The notes under the pieces were generated by a model, which was not told the origin of the DNA, ran no database searches, and saw only the letters and a program-made list of their open reading frames with translations. Of a stretch of DNA of 64,000 bases, positions 8,558-16,653 are shown in pieces. A program made the translations under genes and the position numbers. Positions within the stretch are counted from its first letter, which is position 1. Each line of letters begins with the position of its first letter. The DNA lies in the NCBI RefSeq assembly GCF_040515995.1, contig NZ_CP159485.1:930001-994000 (forward strand). Reading direction: 5' to 3'. Source of the stretch: Proteinivorax hydrogeniformans (lineage in GTDB: Bacteria; Bacillota; Proteinivoracia; Proteinivoracales; Proteinivoracaceae).

Positions 8558-9937
8558 ATGGACGTTACCAAAGGGTCATTAAAAAAAGCGGTGATTCTAT
8601 TAGCTCTACCAGTAGTTCTTAGAATGACGCTTCAAATGATAGTAGGAGTTGTGGACTTAGCCTTTATAGGGCAACTAGATAGCACCGAAGCGACAGCAGG
8701 GGTGGGAATGGCAAATCAACTAGTTATGACAACAATAACAGTGGCTACCGCCTTTACTATTGGAACAACAGCTTTAATAGCAAGGTATGTTGGGGCAAAA
8801 GATCCTAAAAAGGCTGGTGAAGTAGCTCAGCAATCAATAGTTCTTACATTTGGATCGGGGGTTATTTTGGCAATATTAGGATCCTTATTTGCAGAACCTA
8901 TAATGAGGTTTTTAGTGGAGAGAGGTGCAGGGGATGGAAATACTGCCGAAGTAGTTAGACAGGGAACGATATATTTAAGAATTATTGTTTTTTCTTTGCC
9001 TCTTATGTTTGTAATGATGAATACAAATGCTATCCTGCAAGGAGCAGGAGATATGAAAACTCCATTATATATAATGATATTTGCTAATGCATTTAATATA
9101 TTATTTGATTGGTTGCTTATATTTGGTATAGGTATTTTCCCTCAGCTTGGAGTAGCAGGTGCTGCTATAGCAACTGGAGGAGCTAGAAGTATAGCAGGAA
9201 TAACAGGAGCAATAGTTTTAACTAGAAACAAACACTTTAAGTTAAAGCTTTTTCAGATAAAATTCGAGAAAAGAATCATACGGGATATCCTTAAAATTGG
9301 GATTCCCTCTGCTGGTGAGCAAGGGGTAAGAAGTAGTGGACAGCTAATTTTCACAATGATAGCTGCCTCTTTAGGCCCTTTAGCGATAGCCTCTAATGCG
9401 ATAGTGTTAAAGGCTATGTCCTTTTCCTTTATGCCGGGATTCGGGTTTGGCTTAGCAGCAACCACCTTGGTAGGTCAAAACTTAGGAGCAGGGAATTATG
9501 AGCGAGCAAAACAATGCGGATATTTGGCCACTAAAATGGCCTTTATATTTATGGCGGGAGTTGGCTTGTTCTTCTTCTTTGGTTCTGACTTAATAGCTAT
9601 GTTCTTTCATAGGGATGAAAGTGTGAGACAAGTTGTATCAGAGTGCATAAAGATACTTGCAATTTCTCAGCCTGCATTGGCTTTTGTAATGGTTATGGCT
9701 GGAGGTTTGCGAGGAGCTGGAGATACAAGGTTTGTCTTATTTACAACCATGGCTGGAACTTGGGGTATGCGAGTAATAGTAGCATATATATTTGCAAACC
9801 ACTATGGCATCCATGGATTATGGTATGCCATGGTTCTAGATAACTTAGTGCGTGCTGTAATGATGTACTATAGGTTCAAAGGTGGAAAGTGGCAAGAAAT
9901 TAAAGTAGGCGACGAATCGATAGCTAAGGCTGGATAA
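8558..9937 (+). CDS. MATE family efflux transporter
   Basis: The 459-aa protein has twelve predicted transmembrane helices in two similar halves and the family's signature features, such as LQGAGDMKTPL near residue 165 and its second-half counterpart LRGAGDTRFVL near 385. MATE proteins export cationic drugs or metabolites using a Na+ or H+ gradient. The ATG follows GAAAGAAGGGG. It stands alone between feoB and a terminator; the upstream AT-rich gap holds an ACTATA/TATAGT inverted repeat (about 8508-8525) that could be an operator, but this is weak. Substrate cannot be told from sequence. Confidence 0.92.
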   Translation: MDVTKGSLKKAVILLALPVVLRMTLQMIVGVVDLAFIGQLDSTEATAGVGMANQLVMTTITVATAFTIGTTALIARYVGAKDPKKAGEVAQQSIVLTFGSGVILAILGSLFAEPIMRFLVERGAGDGNTAEVVRQGTIYLRIIVFSLPLMFVMMNTNAILQGAGDMKTPLYIMIFANAFNILFDWLLIFGIGIFPQLGVAGAAIATGGARSIAGITGAIVLTRNKHFKLKLFQIKFEKRIIRDILKIGIPSAGEQGVRSSGQLIFTMIAASLGPLAIASNAIVLKAMSFSFMPGFGFGLAATTLVGQNLGAGNYERAKQCGYLATKMAFIFMAGVGLFFFFGSDLIAMFFHRDESVRQVVSECIKILAISQPALAFVMVMAGGLRGAGDTRFVLFTTMAGTWGMRVIVAYIFANHYGIHGLWYAMVLDNLVRAVMMYYRFKGGKWQEIKVGDESIAKAG

Positions 9938-9942
9938 TCAAT

Positions 9943-9980
9943 AAAAGGGTACATTTTCTTTTTGGAAATGTACTCTTTTA
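9943..9980 (+). terminator. Intrinsic terminator after the MATE gene
   Basis: AAAAGGGTACATTT pairs with AAATGTACTCTTTT around a short T-rich loop. The following T-run is short. Confidence 0.75.
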
Positions 9981-10107
9981 CTGATTAATATCACAAATTT
10001 TTAACCCAGAAAACGCCAAATTAAAAAGTGGATTTTATGCTAAGAAGATGGTATAATGTAAATAAGTTAAACGTATTATTTAATAAAGTTAATAAAATCT
10101 TAACAAC

Positions 10108-10135
10108 TTGACATCAGAGAAAAAATAATTATAAT
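10108..10135 (+). promoter_or_regulatory. Consensus sigma-A promoter of the 6S-like RNA
   Basis: TTGACA (10108-10113) and TATAAT (10130-10135) are separated by 16 nt, a perfect match to the housekeeping consensus in both hexamers. Transcription should begin near 10143-10147, just where the structured RNA starts. There is no ribosome binding site or open reading frame behind it, which fits a strongly expressed non-coding RNA. Confidence 0.85.
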
Positions 10136-10144
10136 AAGTATATA

Positions 10145-10330
10145 AGAGCGCCTGAGGTGTTCGATACACCTTATAATTTTCAACCTACATTTTGACATTG
10201 GGAGCTTGCGTTTCATCTGTAACACTATGCCTCATTTTGTGGACAGTGGAGCTTGTGAACAGAGCACCCCCCTGAATTAACAGGGTTTTGAAAATTTTAG
10301 GGTATCGGCATTTTGGGTCACATAAAAATA
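10145..10330 (+). ncRNA. ssrS: Probable 6S RNA
   Basis: About 185 nt fold into a long imperfect hairpin as expected of 6S RNA. The closing stem pairs CGATAC and AATTTTCAACC (about 10162-10186) with GGTTTTGAAAATT and GTATCG (about 10292-10312). Inside lies a large bubble, with a small side hairpin CCCTG-AATTAA-CAGGG on its 3' strand, and a terminal irregular stem with paired GGGAGC and GCACCCC. 6S RNA mimics an open promoter and binds sigma-A RNA polymerase in stationary phase. Size, architecture, isolated position and perfect promoter all agree; primary sequence of 6S is poorly conserved, so a different structured RNA cannot be excluded. End points are approximate. Confidence 0.62.
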
Positions 10331-10356
10331 TATAACACAACTTCTAAATTAATTTG

Positions 10357-10387
10357 AAGCGTCAATCACTTGATTGACGCTATTTTT
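10357..10387 (+). terminator. Intrinsic terminator downstream of the 6S-like RNA
   Basis: An 11-bp perfect stem (10358-10368 with 10371-10381, arms AGCGTCAATCA/TGATTGACGCT) is followed by ATTTTT. Confidence 0.9.
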
Positions 10388-10536
10388 ATGATTTAGTAAA
10401 TGCGAAAGTTGGTATACAGTACTAACAAACTGATAGGATAGGGCCAACAGCAAGTTAAAGCATTGTTAGTTAAACTTTATTATGGGCAAACTATAGTTGG
10501 AAAAGTGTATTAATATGTACTTTATTAAATTGACGG

Positions 10537-10565
10537 TTGTCAAACTTTTTAATCTAGAATATAAT
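10537..10565 (+). promoter_or_regulatory. Promoter of the pantothenate operon leader
   Basis: TTGTCA (10537-10542) and TATAAT (10560-10565) are 17 nt apart. Transcription should start near 10572, giving a leader of about 205 nt before the first gene. Confidence 0.7.
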
Positions 10566-10660
10566 GGAACTATCAGGAGCCTACCATAAAAATGGAGGTA
10601 ACCTTAAAAATGTTAATGAATAATTATTATAAAAATACTGCTTAAAGCCTTTTTGGCATG

Positions 10661-10747
10661 AGACAGGCATAATATAGATGTTCCCTACACTTTAAAAGGG
10701 ATATTTATGCGTGTCTATCTGCCATTATTGGAAGATAGATTTTTTTA
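10661..10747 (+). promoter_or_regulatory. Structured leader with intrinsic terminator upstream of the pan operon (possible pan RNA motif)
   Basis: The leader folds into a large stem: AGACA (10661-10665) with TGTCT (10712-10716), GCATAA (10667-10672) with TTATGC (10705-10710), and TCCCT (10682-10686) with AGGGA (10697-10701), with asymmetric bulges between. Its last 3 nt overlap a terminator stem TCTATCT (10714-10720) pairing with AGATAGA (10733-10739), followed by TTTTTTT, so the two are competing structures. A short reading frame (10592-10645, 17 codons, or 11 from the ATG at 10610 behind GGAGGT) precedes them. A conserved RNA called the pan motif, with bulged adenines, is known upstream of panB in Firmicutes; I infer this is such an element but have not aligned it. 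Confidence 0.65.
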
Positions 10748-10778
10748 TTTTATTTTTTAATTTAAAGGAGGGATAATT

Positions 10779-11651
10779 TTGAAAATCGGGTTTATAGGAG
10801 CTGGTAAAGTTGCTAAAGGTTTCGGTATTTATCTGAAAGAAAGTGGACTTGAGCTTTCAGGGTTTTATAGTAGAACACTAGAATCTGCTCAAGAAGCGGC
10901 TAAGTTAACCAATTCTAAATCCTTAGCCTTAGAAGAAGTAGCAAAAAATAGCACAGTCGTTTTTATAACCACTCCTGATGACTTAATTGAAAAAGTCTGT
11001 AATGAAGTAGCAGAACAAGTTGGGTTTTCACAGGGCCAAACAATAGCTCATATGTCAGGAAGTTTAAGTTCTGAACAGTTAAAAATGGCCAAACAGCAGG
11101 GGTGCAACACTTTCTCCCTACATCCTCTTCAATCTTTTGCTGATCCTGTAGCATCAGCAGAGAAGTTAAAAGACACATTTTTTGCCTGGGAGGGCAAAGG
11201 AAACAAAAAAGATATTAGCAATATACTTACCGTCCTTGGAAATAATAACACCGAGATCTCTCCTGAGGATAAATCCTTATATCACAGCGCTGCATGCATA
11301 GCTTCAAACTACTTAGTAACTCTATTAGATTCGGCTATAAAACTGCTAGAAGATACAGGGATAGATAGAGAGCTTTCATGTGAAATCATCAGCAACCTAG
11401 CTACAGGCACAGTTTCAAACATTTCTAATTTGGATACAACCCAAGCATTAACAGGGCCTATTGTCCGGGGGGATGTTTCCACCATATCATCACACCTAGA
11501 TGCCTATGAAAAAAAAGGTTTGCTAGAAATAAAAAATATATATGCACTAATGGGCCTTAAAACATTGGATATAGCAGCAAAACGGGGGTTAAGCCCGGAA
11601 AAAATAGACCATATTAAAAAAATACTAAAGGAGGAAAATTTTAATGAGTAA
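10779..11651 (+). CDS. panG: Rossmann-like/DUF2520 oxidoreductase, probable PanG-type ketopantoate reductase
   Basis: The 290-aa protein begins with an NAD(P)-binding motif ([14 protein letters not shown]), followed by the helical DUF2520 domain that contains the [10 protein letters not shown] and [15 protein letters not shown] signatures. No classical panE is present in the operon, yet panB, panC and panD follow; proteins of this type (PanG, described in Francisella, with homologues in Enterococcus and Clostridioides) reduce ketopantoate to pantoate. Its place as first gene, overlapping panB by 8 nt, strongly suggests this role. Start is TTG, 7 nt after AAAGGAGGG. Family certain; the specific activity is inferred from context. 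Confidence 0.8.
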   Translation: MKIGFIGAGKVAKGFGIYLKESGLELSGFYSRTLESAQEAAKLTNSKSLALEEVAKNSTVVFITTPDDLIEKVCNEVAEQVGFSQGQTIAHMSGSLSSEQLKMAKQQGCNTFSLHPLQSFADPVASAEKLKDTFFAWEGKGNKKDISNILTVLGNNNTEISPEDKSLYHSAACIASNYLVTLLDSAIKLLEDTGIDRELSCEIISNLATGTVSNISNLDTTQALTGPIVRGDVSTISSHLDAYEKKGLLEIKNIYALMGLKTLDIAAKRGLSPEKIDHIKKILKEENFNE

Positions 11652-12474
11652 ATTTTCTGTAAGTTCATTTGCAAAAGCTAAGAAAAAAGGTGAAAAGATT
11701 ACTATGCTCACTGCTTATGATTATTCAACAGCTAAACTTTTTGATAATGCAGGGATAGATGCATTGCTAGTAGGTGACTCCTTAGGCATGGTTATGCTAG
11801 GATATGATGACACATTAAAGGTGACAGTAGATGATATAGTTCATCATAGCAAGGCTGTAGCTCGTGGCTGTAAAAATGCAATGGTTGTGGCAGATATGCC
11901 ATTTTTGTCTTACCATGTTAGTAAGGAAGAGTCGATAAAAAATGCAGGTAGGCTTATACAAGAAGGTAACGCACAGGCTGTAAAGCTAGAAGGTGGAATT
12001 GAAATTATCGATAAAGTTGAGGGTATAATTAACGCTCAAATACCTGTAATGGGTCATCTTGGCTTGACTCCTCAATCGGTAAATATCGTTGGAGGGTATA
12101 AGGTTCAAGGTAAATCAGAAAAACAGGCTCAAAAGTTAATAGATGATGCACTAGCTTTAGAGAAAGCAGGCGTGTTTGCTATCGTATTAGAGTGTGTACC
12201 TGCTGAACTAGCTGAAATTGTAAGTGAAAAACTTAAAATCCCTACTATAGGCATTGGCGCAGGGAATAAAGCAGACGGCCAAATCTTGGTATATCAAGAC
12301 ATGCTTGGAATGTATAGTGATATGGCTCCAAAGTTTGTTAAACAATATGCTAACGTCGGTGGGCAAATGGAAACAGCTGTAAAAGATTATATAGAAGAAG
12401 TTAAAGAATCCAATTTTCCTCAAAAAGAGCATTCGTTTACCATAAAAGAAGATGTTCTAAAAAAGCTTTACTAA
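11644..12474 (+). CDS. panB: 3-methyl-2-oxobutanoate hydroxymethyltransferase
   Basis: PanB (276 aa) transfers a hydroxymethyl group from 5,10-methylene-THF to 2-oxoisovalerate, giving ketopantoate, the first committed step of pantothenate synthesis in the cytosol. The metal-binding positions are visible in [18 protein letters not shown] and VKLEGG, and the catalytic glutamate in LECVPAE. Length is typical. GGAGG lies 6 nt before the ATG, inside the end of the preceding gene. It is followed 18 nt later by panC. Confidence 0.97.
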   Translation: MSKFSVSSFAKAKKKGEKITMLTAYDYSTAKLFDNAGIDALLVGDSLGMVMLGYDDTLKVTVDDIVHHSKAVARGCKNAMVVADMPFLSYHVSKEESIKNAGRLIQEGNAQAVKLEGGIEIIDKVEGIINAQIPVMGHLGLTPQSVNIVGGYKVQGKSEKQAQKLIDDALALEKAGVFAIVLECVPAELAEIVSEKLKIPTIGIGAGNKADGQILVYQDMLGMYSDMAPKFVKQYANVGGQMETAVKDYIEEVKESNFPQKEHSFTIKEDVLKKLY

Positions 12475-12492
12475 TATTAGCGGAGGTTTAAC

Positions 12493-13338
12493 ATGAAAAT
12501 CATTAATTCAATTCATGATATGCAGACATTTTCTCAGCAACAAAAGTCAGACGGAAAAAAAATCGGCTTTGTTCCTACAATGGGATTTTTGCATAAAGGG
12601 CACTTAAGTTTAGTTGAAGAAGCAAAGAAAAGAAATGAGATTGTAGTAGTAAGCATATTTGTTAATCCTACTCAGTTTGGCGAGGGTGAAGACTTCGATA
12701 TTTACCCAAAGGATTTCGAAAGAGACAAGGAAATGTTAGAAAATATGGAGGTAGATGTTATTTTCTATCCGACTGTTGACGAGATTTACCCTAAGTCTTA
12801 TAATACTTATGTTGATGTTTATGGGGTGACCGATAAGTTGTGTGGCGCTTCAAGACCGGGTCATTTTAGAGGGGTTACTACAGTAGTATCTAAGCTCTTT
12901 AATTGTGTACTTCCCGACAATGCATATTTTGGTTTAAAGGATGCACAACAGGTTGTTGTTATCTCTAAGATGGCAAGGGAACTTCATTTCCCTGTAAATA
13001 TAGTCCCATGTCCCATAGTTAGAGAATCCGATGGATTAGCATTAAGTTCTCGAAATGTAAATTTGACAAAAGAGCAGAGAGAGCATGCCACTGTACTTTA
13101 TAAATCGTTAAAAAAGGCAGAGGAAATGATAGAGGATGGTTGTTTAGATGCAAATCAGATTAAACAAGTTTTAAAGGATGAAATAACAACTTATCAAGAG
13201 GCTAGGCTTGATTATATAGAGGTTGTGGATTTTGATACACTTGAAGATGTAAAAACTATACAGGGTAAAACCCTGCTAGCTTTGGCAGTTAAAATCGGCA
13301 AAGTTAGACTGATAGATAATTTAATAGTGGAGGTGTAA
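12493..13338 (+). CDS. panC: Pantothenate synthetase (pantoate--beta-alanine ligase)
   Basis: PanC (281 aa) condenses pantoate with beta-alanine using ATP through a pantoyl-adenylate. The nucleotidyltransferase signatures are present: [10 protein letters not shown] near residue 28 (HxGH), [19 protein letters not shown], and the KMSKS-like SSRNVNL loop near 180. GCGGAGG precedes the ATG. panD starts 5 nt after its stop, so the four genes form one transcription unit. Confidence 0.97.
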   Translation: MKIINSIHDMQTFSQQQKSDGKKIGFVPTMGFLHKGHLSLVEEAKKRNEIVVVSIFVNPTQFGEGEDFDIYPKDFERDKEMLENMEVDVIFYPTVDEIYPKSYNTYVDVYGVTDKLCGASRPGHFRGVTTVVSKLFNCVLPDNAYFGLKDAQQVVVISKMARELHFPVNIVPCPIVRESDGLALSSRNVNLTKEQREHATVLYKSLKKAEEMIEDGCLDANQIKQVLKDEITTYQEARLDYIEVVDFDTLEDVKTIQGKTLLALAVKIGKVRLIDNLIVEV

Positions 13339-13343
13339 ATACT

Positions 13344-13727
13344 ATGTTACTAACAATGTTTAAATCAAAAATTCATAAAGCAACTGTTACGGAAGCGGAT
13401 TTGAATTATGTAGGAAGTGTTACTATTGATTCAGATTTGATGAAAGCTGCAAATATACTTCCTCACGAAAAAGTACAGATTGTTAATAATAACAATGGTG
13501 CCAGACTAGAGACATATGTTATAGAGGGGGAGCCAGGCAGTAAGGTTATATGTTTAAATGGTGCAGCAGCTAGGCTAGTTCAACCAGGAGATAACGTAAT
13601 CATTATTTCTTACTGTCAAGTTGATGAAAATCAGGCAAAGGCCCACGAGCCTACTATTGTTTTCGTTGACGAAAAAAACAACATCCAAACTGTAGAAAAT
13701 GGTGAAAAGCACGGCGAAAAAAGATAG
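13344..13727 (+). CDS. panD: Aspartate 1-decarboxylase
   Basis: PanD (127 aa) makes the beta-alanine used by PanC. It is a pyruvoyl enzyme: self-cleavage takes place between Gly24 and Ser25 in the YVGSVTID motif, and Ser25 becomes the pyruvoyl group. Other conserved elements are the N-terminal [19 protein letters not shown] block and [11 protein letters not shown] near residue 75. Length matches the family (about 126). GGAGGTG is 9 nt upstream of the ATG. A terminator follows. Confidence 0.97.
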   Translation: MLLTMFKSKIHKATVTEADLNYVGSVTIDSDLMKAANILPHEKVQIVNNNNGARLETYVIEGEPGSKVICLNGAAARLVQPGDNVIIISYCQVDENQAKAHEPTIVFVDEKNNIQTVENGEKHGEKR

Positions 13728-13738
13728 CTAATAAACTC

Positions 13739-13770
13739 AAAAAAGTATCCAGCAGGATACTTTTTGTTTG
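13739..13770. terminator. Bidirectional terminator between panD and the DUF3231 gene
   Basis: AAAAAGTATCC and GGATACTTTTT form an 11-bp stem around AGCA, with T-runs available on both strands. Confidence 0.88.
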
Positions 13771-14247
13771 TTACTGTTTGAATTTAGGTGGCACAATTAA
13801 CCAGTCTTTTTTCTTCATAAGTTTTAAAAGATTTCTTCCGGAATCAACACACTGAGAATGGAATTTAACAAATTGGGTAGCAAGATCTTCGCGAGTAAAA
13901 GATGCCATGGCACCACTAAGACCAATTAGCCCACCTTTTATTTCACCTGTCAAATATTGAGCAATCTCAATATCCTCATAAAAAGATCCTGCAGGAAGAT
14001 CACCTTTAATGCTTGGTTTTGAACTAAAAGAATTTTCCAAGGAAATCCCCTCTTGTTCTAGCATTGACTCCATTTGTTCGAGAATAGGGGCATCCACCTT
14101 ATTAATTTTTGTAGTTAAATATTTCTTCAAATCTTCATCCTTGGCGTGATTTAACATAATTTTGTTAGCGTTTATAGTGAGTTTCATTGTCATTGCACTT
14201 TCCCAAAGGACTGTTGCCTCCATAATATTTAAAGGGTCTTTACTCAA
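13771..14247 (-). CDS. DUF3231 family protein
   Basis: This 158-aa helical protein matches DUF3231 in its layout: an early conserved LWES segment, helices in the middle, GGLIGLSGAMASFTREDLATQF near residue 110, and the C-terminal LLKLMKKKDWLIVPP ending typical of the family. Many family members have two such modules in about 330 aa; this one is a single module. Function is unknown; related Bacillus proteins are reported among spore proteins, and a ferritin-like fold has been suggested. The start is TTG with AAAGGAGAG about 9 nt upstream. It is convergent with panD. Confidence 0.75.
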   Translation of the reverse strand: MSKDPLNIMEATVLWESAMTMKLTINANKIMLNHAKDEDLKKYLTTKINKVDAPILEQMESMLEQEGISLENSFSSKPSIKGDLPAGSFYEDIEIAQYLTGEIKGGLIGLSGAMASFTREDLATQFVKFHSQCVDSGRNLLKLMKKKDWLIVPPKFKQ

Positions 14248-14310
14248 ACTGTCTCTCTCCTTTTACGGTATTTTGTTTTAGTTTAACCTAAAATAAAAAG
14301 AACTATTTAT

Positions 14311-14440
14311 CGCAGAGTCAACTGGCTTTAGACCTTAGCAGTTTGTAAAAAAGCCCATTAATAAAATTTAGGAGCCAAGAGCTAGTAAAAGCTAAATTTG
14401 GTGTTAGAAAGGCAACACTCACTGATGGACTTTCACTTTA
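14311..14440 (+). repeat. Diverged single copy of the 143-bp structured repeat
   Basis: This stretch aligns by eye with the three tandem repeats at 38.7-39.1 kb: it starts CGCAGAGTCAACTGGCT (repeat: CGCAGGTTAACTGGCT), carries AGCTAGTAAAAGC (repeat: AGCCAGTAAAAGC) and ends ACTTTCACTTTA (repeat: GTTTCACTTTA). The 3' hairpin is kept with other bases: GTGTT (14401-14405) pairs with AACAC (14414-14418). It fills most of the 396-nt gap before the FNR-like gene. The rest of the gap shows a TATAAT at 14485-14490 and no gene. Confidence 0.6.
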
Positions 14441-14643
14441 TTATTACATATTGTCTTGATGTTAAGTTTTGGATTGTTTTCTGTTATAATAGTTAATAGT
14501 CGTAGATAATTTCAAAATGAAGACTTTAAAATCAAACAAATAATCTAACCCCTTTTGTTAAAGGTTAGGTTAAAGAAAAAGTGGTTATCTGTAAAGGTAG
14601 AAAAGTTTTGTAGCACCAAGTTAGGTTGGGGAGGGATAGAATT

Positions 14644-15357
14644 ATGGAAAGCTGTGGATGTAGTCAGTGTACTCAACAATATTGTTCTAAAAAGGTATCT
14701 ATATTTCAAGGTCTAAACATAGAATACTTATCAAAAATAAGCTCTAAAGTAAATCATAAGACATTTAAAAAAGGCGAAGTCATTTTTATGCAAGGTGATA
14801 CAACACAAAATCTATATATAGTTAATAGTGGGAAGATAAAAATCTTTAAAGATACCCCCTCAGGAAAGGAACAGATTTTATATATCCTATCCGATGGCGA
14901 TACCATAGGTGAGCTAAGTCTTTTGAAAAAAGAAACAATAAATTACAGTGCGGTGGCTATGGAGAAAACTCGGGTTTGTGTACTGACAGGTCATCATTTT
15001 CAGGAAGTCATTACTCAAAACCCTGACATCATAGTCAAGGTGATGGAAACAGTTGGGGATAGACTGCAAAAGGTAGAAAGCTTAGTACAAAGCTTAGGCA
15101 CAAAAGATGTAGAGGCAAGGCTTGCTCAAACTTTAGCTAGCTTAGCAGAAGAATTCGGTACAGTTAATAATTCCGGGATCAAACTAACCCTTCCTATGTC
15201 TAGGGAAGAACTATCTAACTATGTTGGAGTGGCTAGAGAGACTATAAGCCGAAAGCTTGGAGTGCTACAAGACGCAGGACTTATAGAGCTAATTTCAAAT
15301 AAAAAAATTATTATTAAAGACTTAGAAAAGCTTAAAAAACATTCTTCCCAAGAATAG
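14644..15357 (+). CDS. Crp/Fnr family transcriptional regulator, FNR-like with N-terminal cysteine cluster
   Basis: The 237-aa protein starts at the ATG at 14644 behind GGGGAGGG. It has an N-terminal Cys cluster (Cys4, Cys6, Cys9, Cys14), a cyclic-nucleotide-binding-type beta roll, another cysteine (TRVCVL) near residue 111, a dimerisation helix, and an HTH whose recognition helix VARETISRKLG has the E-x2-S-R pattern that reads TTGAT half-sites in FNR. An O2-sensitive [4Fe-4S] cluster is therefore likely, as in E. coli FNR (three N-terminal Cys plus one inner Cys), though spacing differs. It probably senses oxygen or nitrosative stress. The PadR gene starts 10 nt after its stop. Confidence 0.87.
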   Translation: MESCGCSQCTQQYCSKKVSIFQGLNIEYLSKISSKVNHKTFKKGEVIFMQGDTTQNLYIVNSGKIKIFKDTPSGKEQILYILSDGDTIGELSLLKKETINYSAVAMEKTRVCVLTGHHFQEVITQNPDIIVKVMETVGDRLQKVESLVQSLGTKDVEARLAQTLASLAEEFGTVNNSGIKLTLPMSREELSNYVGVARETISRKLGVLQDAGLIELISNKKIIIKDLEKLKKHSSQE

Positions 15358-15367
15358 GGGGATACAA

Positions 15368-15817
15368 ATGTCAGATAAAGTTATTATAGATTGGGATAAG
15401 GAAGAACAAAAAATCGAAGAAGAATATAAAAAAAAGATGAACCAATTAAAGCAGCGAAAAAAAGAAAGCCAAATGGTAGGAACTATTTTGGCTAAAGGAG
15501 TACTTCCGGTTTTGGTGATGGAGGTCGTCTCTCGTAGTCCTAAAAATGGCAACGAAATTTCTGTAGAAGTAGGAGAGATTACTGCTGGAAAATGGGTCCC
15601 TAGCACTGGAGGAATCTATCCAATACTAAAAAAGATGGAAAAAAAAGGTTATATGGTTTCAAACTGGGATGATCCAGATAAAAGAAACAAAAAAAATTAT
15701 GAAATTACAGAAACGGGTTTAACAGAACTTGCTAATCAAAGAAATGAACTGCTATCAAGTCTTAAACAAACAAAGTTAATCTTTGAAGGAATTGAAAAAT
15801 ATATTATGTCGGAATAA
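15368..15817 (+). CDS. PadR family transcriptional regulator
   Basis: This 149-aa protein has a lysine/glutamate-rich N-terminal helix (residues 1-35), a PadR winged helix from about 45 to 120 with the signature STGGIYPILKKMEKKGYM and a wing ending KKNYEITETG, and a C-terminal dimerisation helix. PadR proteins repress nearby genes, often those for efflux or membrane proteins, and release on ligand binding. It is the second gene of an operon with the FNR-like regulator. The next gene downstream, a TrhA homologue, has a double palindromic operator over its promoter, which makes it the natural target. Confidence 0.88.
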   Translation: MSDKVIIDWDKEEQKIEEEYKKKMNQLKQRKKESQMVGTILAKGVLPVLVMEVVSRSPKNGNEISVEVGEITAGKWVPSTGGIYPILKKMEKKGYMVSNWDDPDKRNKKNYEITETGLTELANQRNELLSSLKQTKLIFEGIEKYIMSE

Positions 15818-15850
15818 AGCTGATTCTTAATAAAAGAGTTAGCTTTTTTT
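15816..15850 (+). terminator. Intrinsic terminator after the PadR gene
   Basis: AAAGCTGATTCTT pairs imperfectly with AAGAGTTAGCTTT around a short A/T loop and is followed by eight T. Confidence 0.75.
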
Positions 15851-15869
15851 TGAACCATAATTACCGGAT

Positions 15870-15928
15870 TTGACATATATTATCACTAGTGATAATATAG
15901 ATGAAAGTATATCAGTAGTGATAATATA
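15870..15928 (+). promoter_or_regulatory. Promoter with two tandem palindromic operators upstream of the TrhA gene
   Basis: TTGACA (15870-15875) and TAATAT (15893-15898) are 17 nt apart. The spacer and -10 box are covered by a perfect 22-bp palindrome (15877-15898, centre CACTAGTG, half-site ATATTATCAC). A second, slightly imperfect copy (15909-15927, ATATCAGTAGTGATAATAT) lies over the transcription start. A dimeric repressor bound here would block RNA polymerase. The PadR protein encoded directly upstream is the obvious candidate. Confidence 0.8.
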
Positions 15929-15947
15929 TGATAGTGAGGTGTAGGAG

Positions 15948-16592
15948 TTGAGGTTTAAAATAAAAGAGCCGGTTAGTACATTGACCCATCTTATTACCTG
16001 TATCTTAGCAGTTATCGGTACAGTGTATTTGATTACAAATGCCAGAGGGGATGCTGTAAAAGCAATATCCATGGCCATATATGGAGTTAGCTTAATTGCA
16101 TTATATGGGGCAAGTTCTGCATATCATTGGGTTAAATCAACGGAAAGAGTAGAAAAAACTTTAAAGAAAATAGACCACCTGGCCATTTTTGCTTTAATAG
16201 CTGGTACCTATACTCCAGTTTTTATGTATGGACTAGAAGGACCTTGGCGGGTAGCAATGCTTTCTACTATCTGGGGGTTAGCCTTAGCTGGAATGGTAGT
16301 AAAGTTCTTTTTCATAAATGTTCCTAGGTGGGTATCTTCGGTTATCTACTTAAGTATGGGGTGGATAGCAATTGTGCCATTTTACCACTTAATTCAAGTT
16401 TACGTAACTGAGGTAATTGTACTAATGATTCTAGGTGGTGTGTTCTATTCTGTTGGTGCTATAGTTTATGCAAAAAAATGGTTCGACTTTATACCTAATA
16501 AGTTTGGCTTTCACGAAAACTTTCACTTATGGGTGATGGCTGGCAGTATAGTCCATTTTATTATGATAGCGCTATTTATCTTGCCTTTATAA
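15948..16592 (+). CDS. trhA: Hemolysin III / TrhA family (PAQR-type) membrane protein
   Basis: The 214-aa protein has seven transmembrane helices and PAQR-type residues: the LTHLITC segment near residue 13, SSAYHWV near 57, DHLAIFALIAGTYTP near 72, and the C-terminal HENFHLWVMAGSIVHF with paired histidines that bind zinc in this superfamily. Bacterial TrhA proteins affect membrane energy balance and fatty-acid composition; the hemolysin label is historical. The TTG start at 15948 is 7 nt after GAGGTG. It is a single gene behind the palindromic operator and ahead of a strong terminator. Confidence 0.9.
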   Translation: MRFKIKEPVSTLTHLITCILAVIGTVYLITNARGDAVKAISMAIYGVSLIALYGASSAYHWVKSTERVEKTLKKIDHLAIFALIAGTYTPVFMYGLEGPWRVAMLSTIWGLALAGMVVKFFFINVPRWVSSVIYLSMGWIAIVPFYHLIQVYVTEVIVLMILGGVFYSVGAIVYAKKWFDFIPNKFGFHENFHLWVMAGSIVHFIMIALFILPL

Positions 16593-16612
16593 CTAATATA
16601 ACTATAAAACAA

Positions 16613-16653
16613 AAAAATCACACATTTGCTTATAGCAAATGTGTGATTTTTTT
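16613..16653. terminator. Strong bidirectional terminator
   Basis: A 17-bp perfect stem (AAAATCACACATTTGC and its complement) encloses TTATA and ends in seven T on the + strand; it also lies at the end of the minus-strand rubredoxin gene. Confidence 0.93.
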
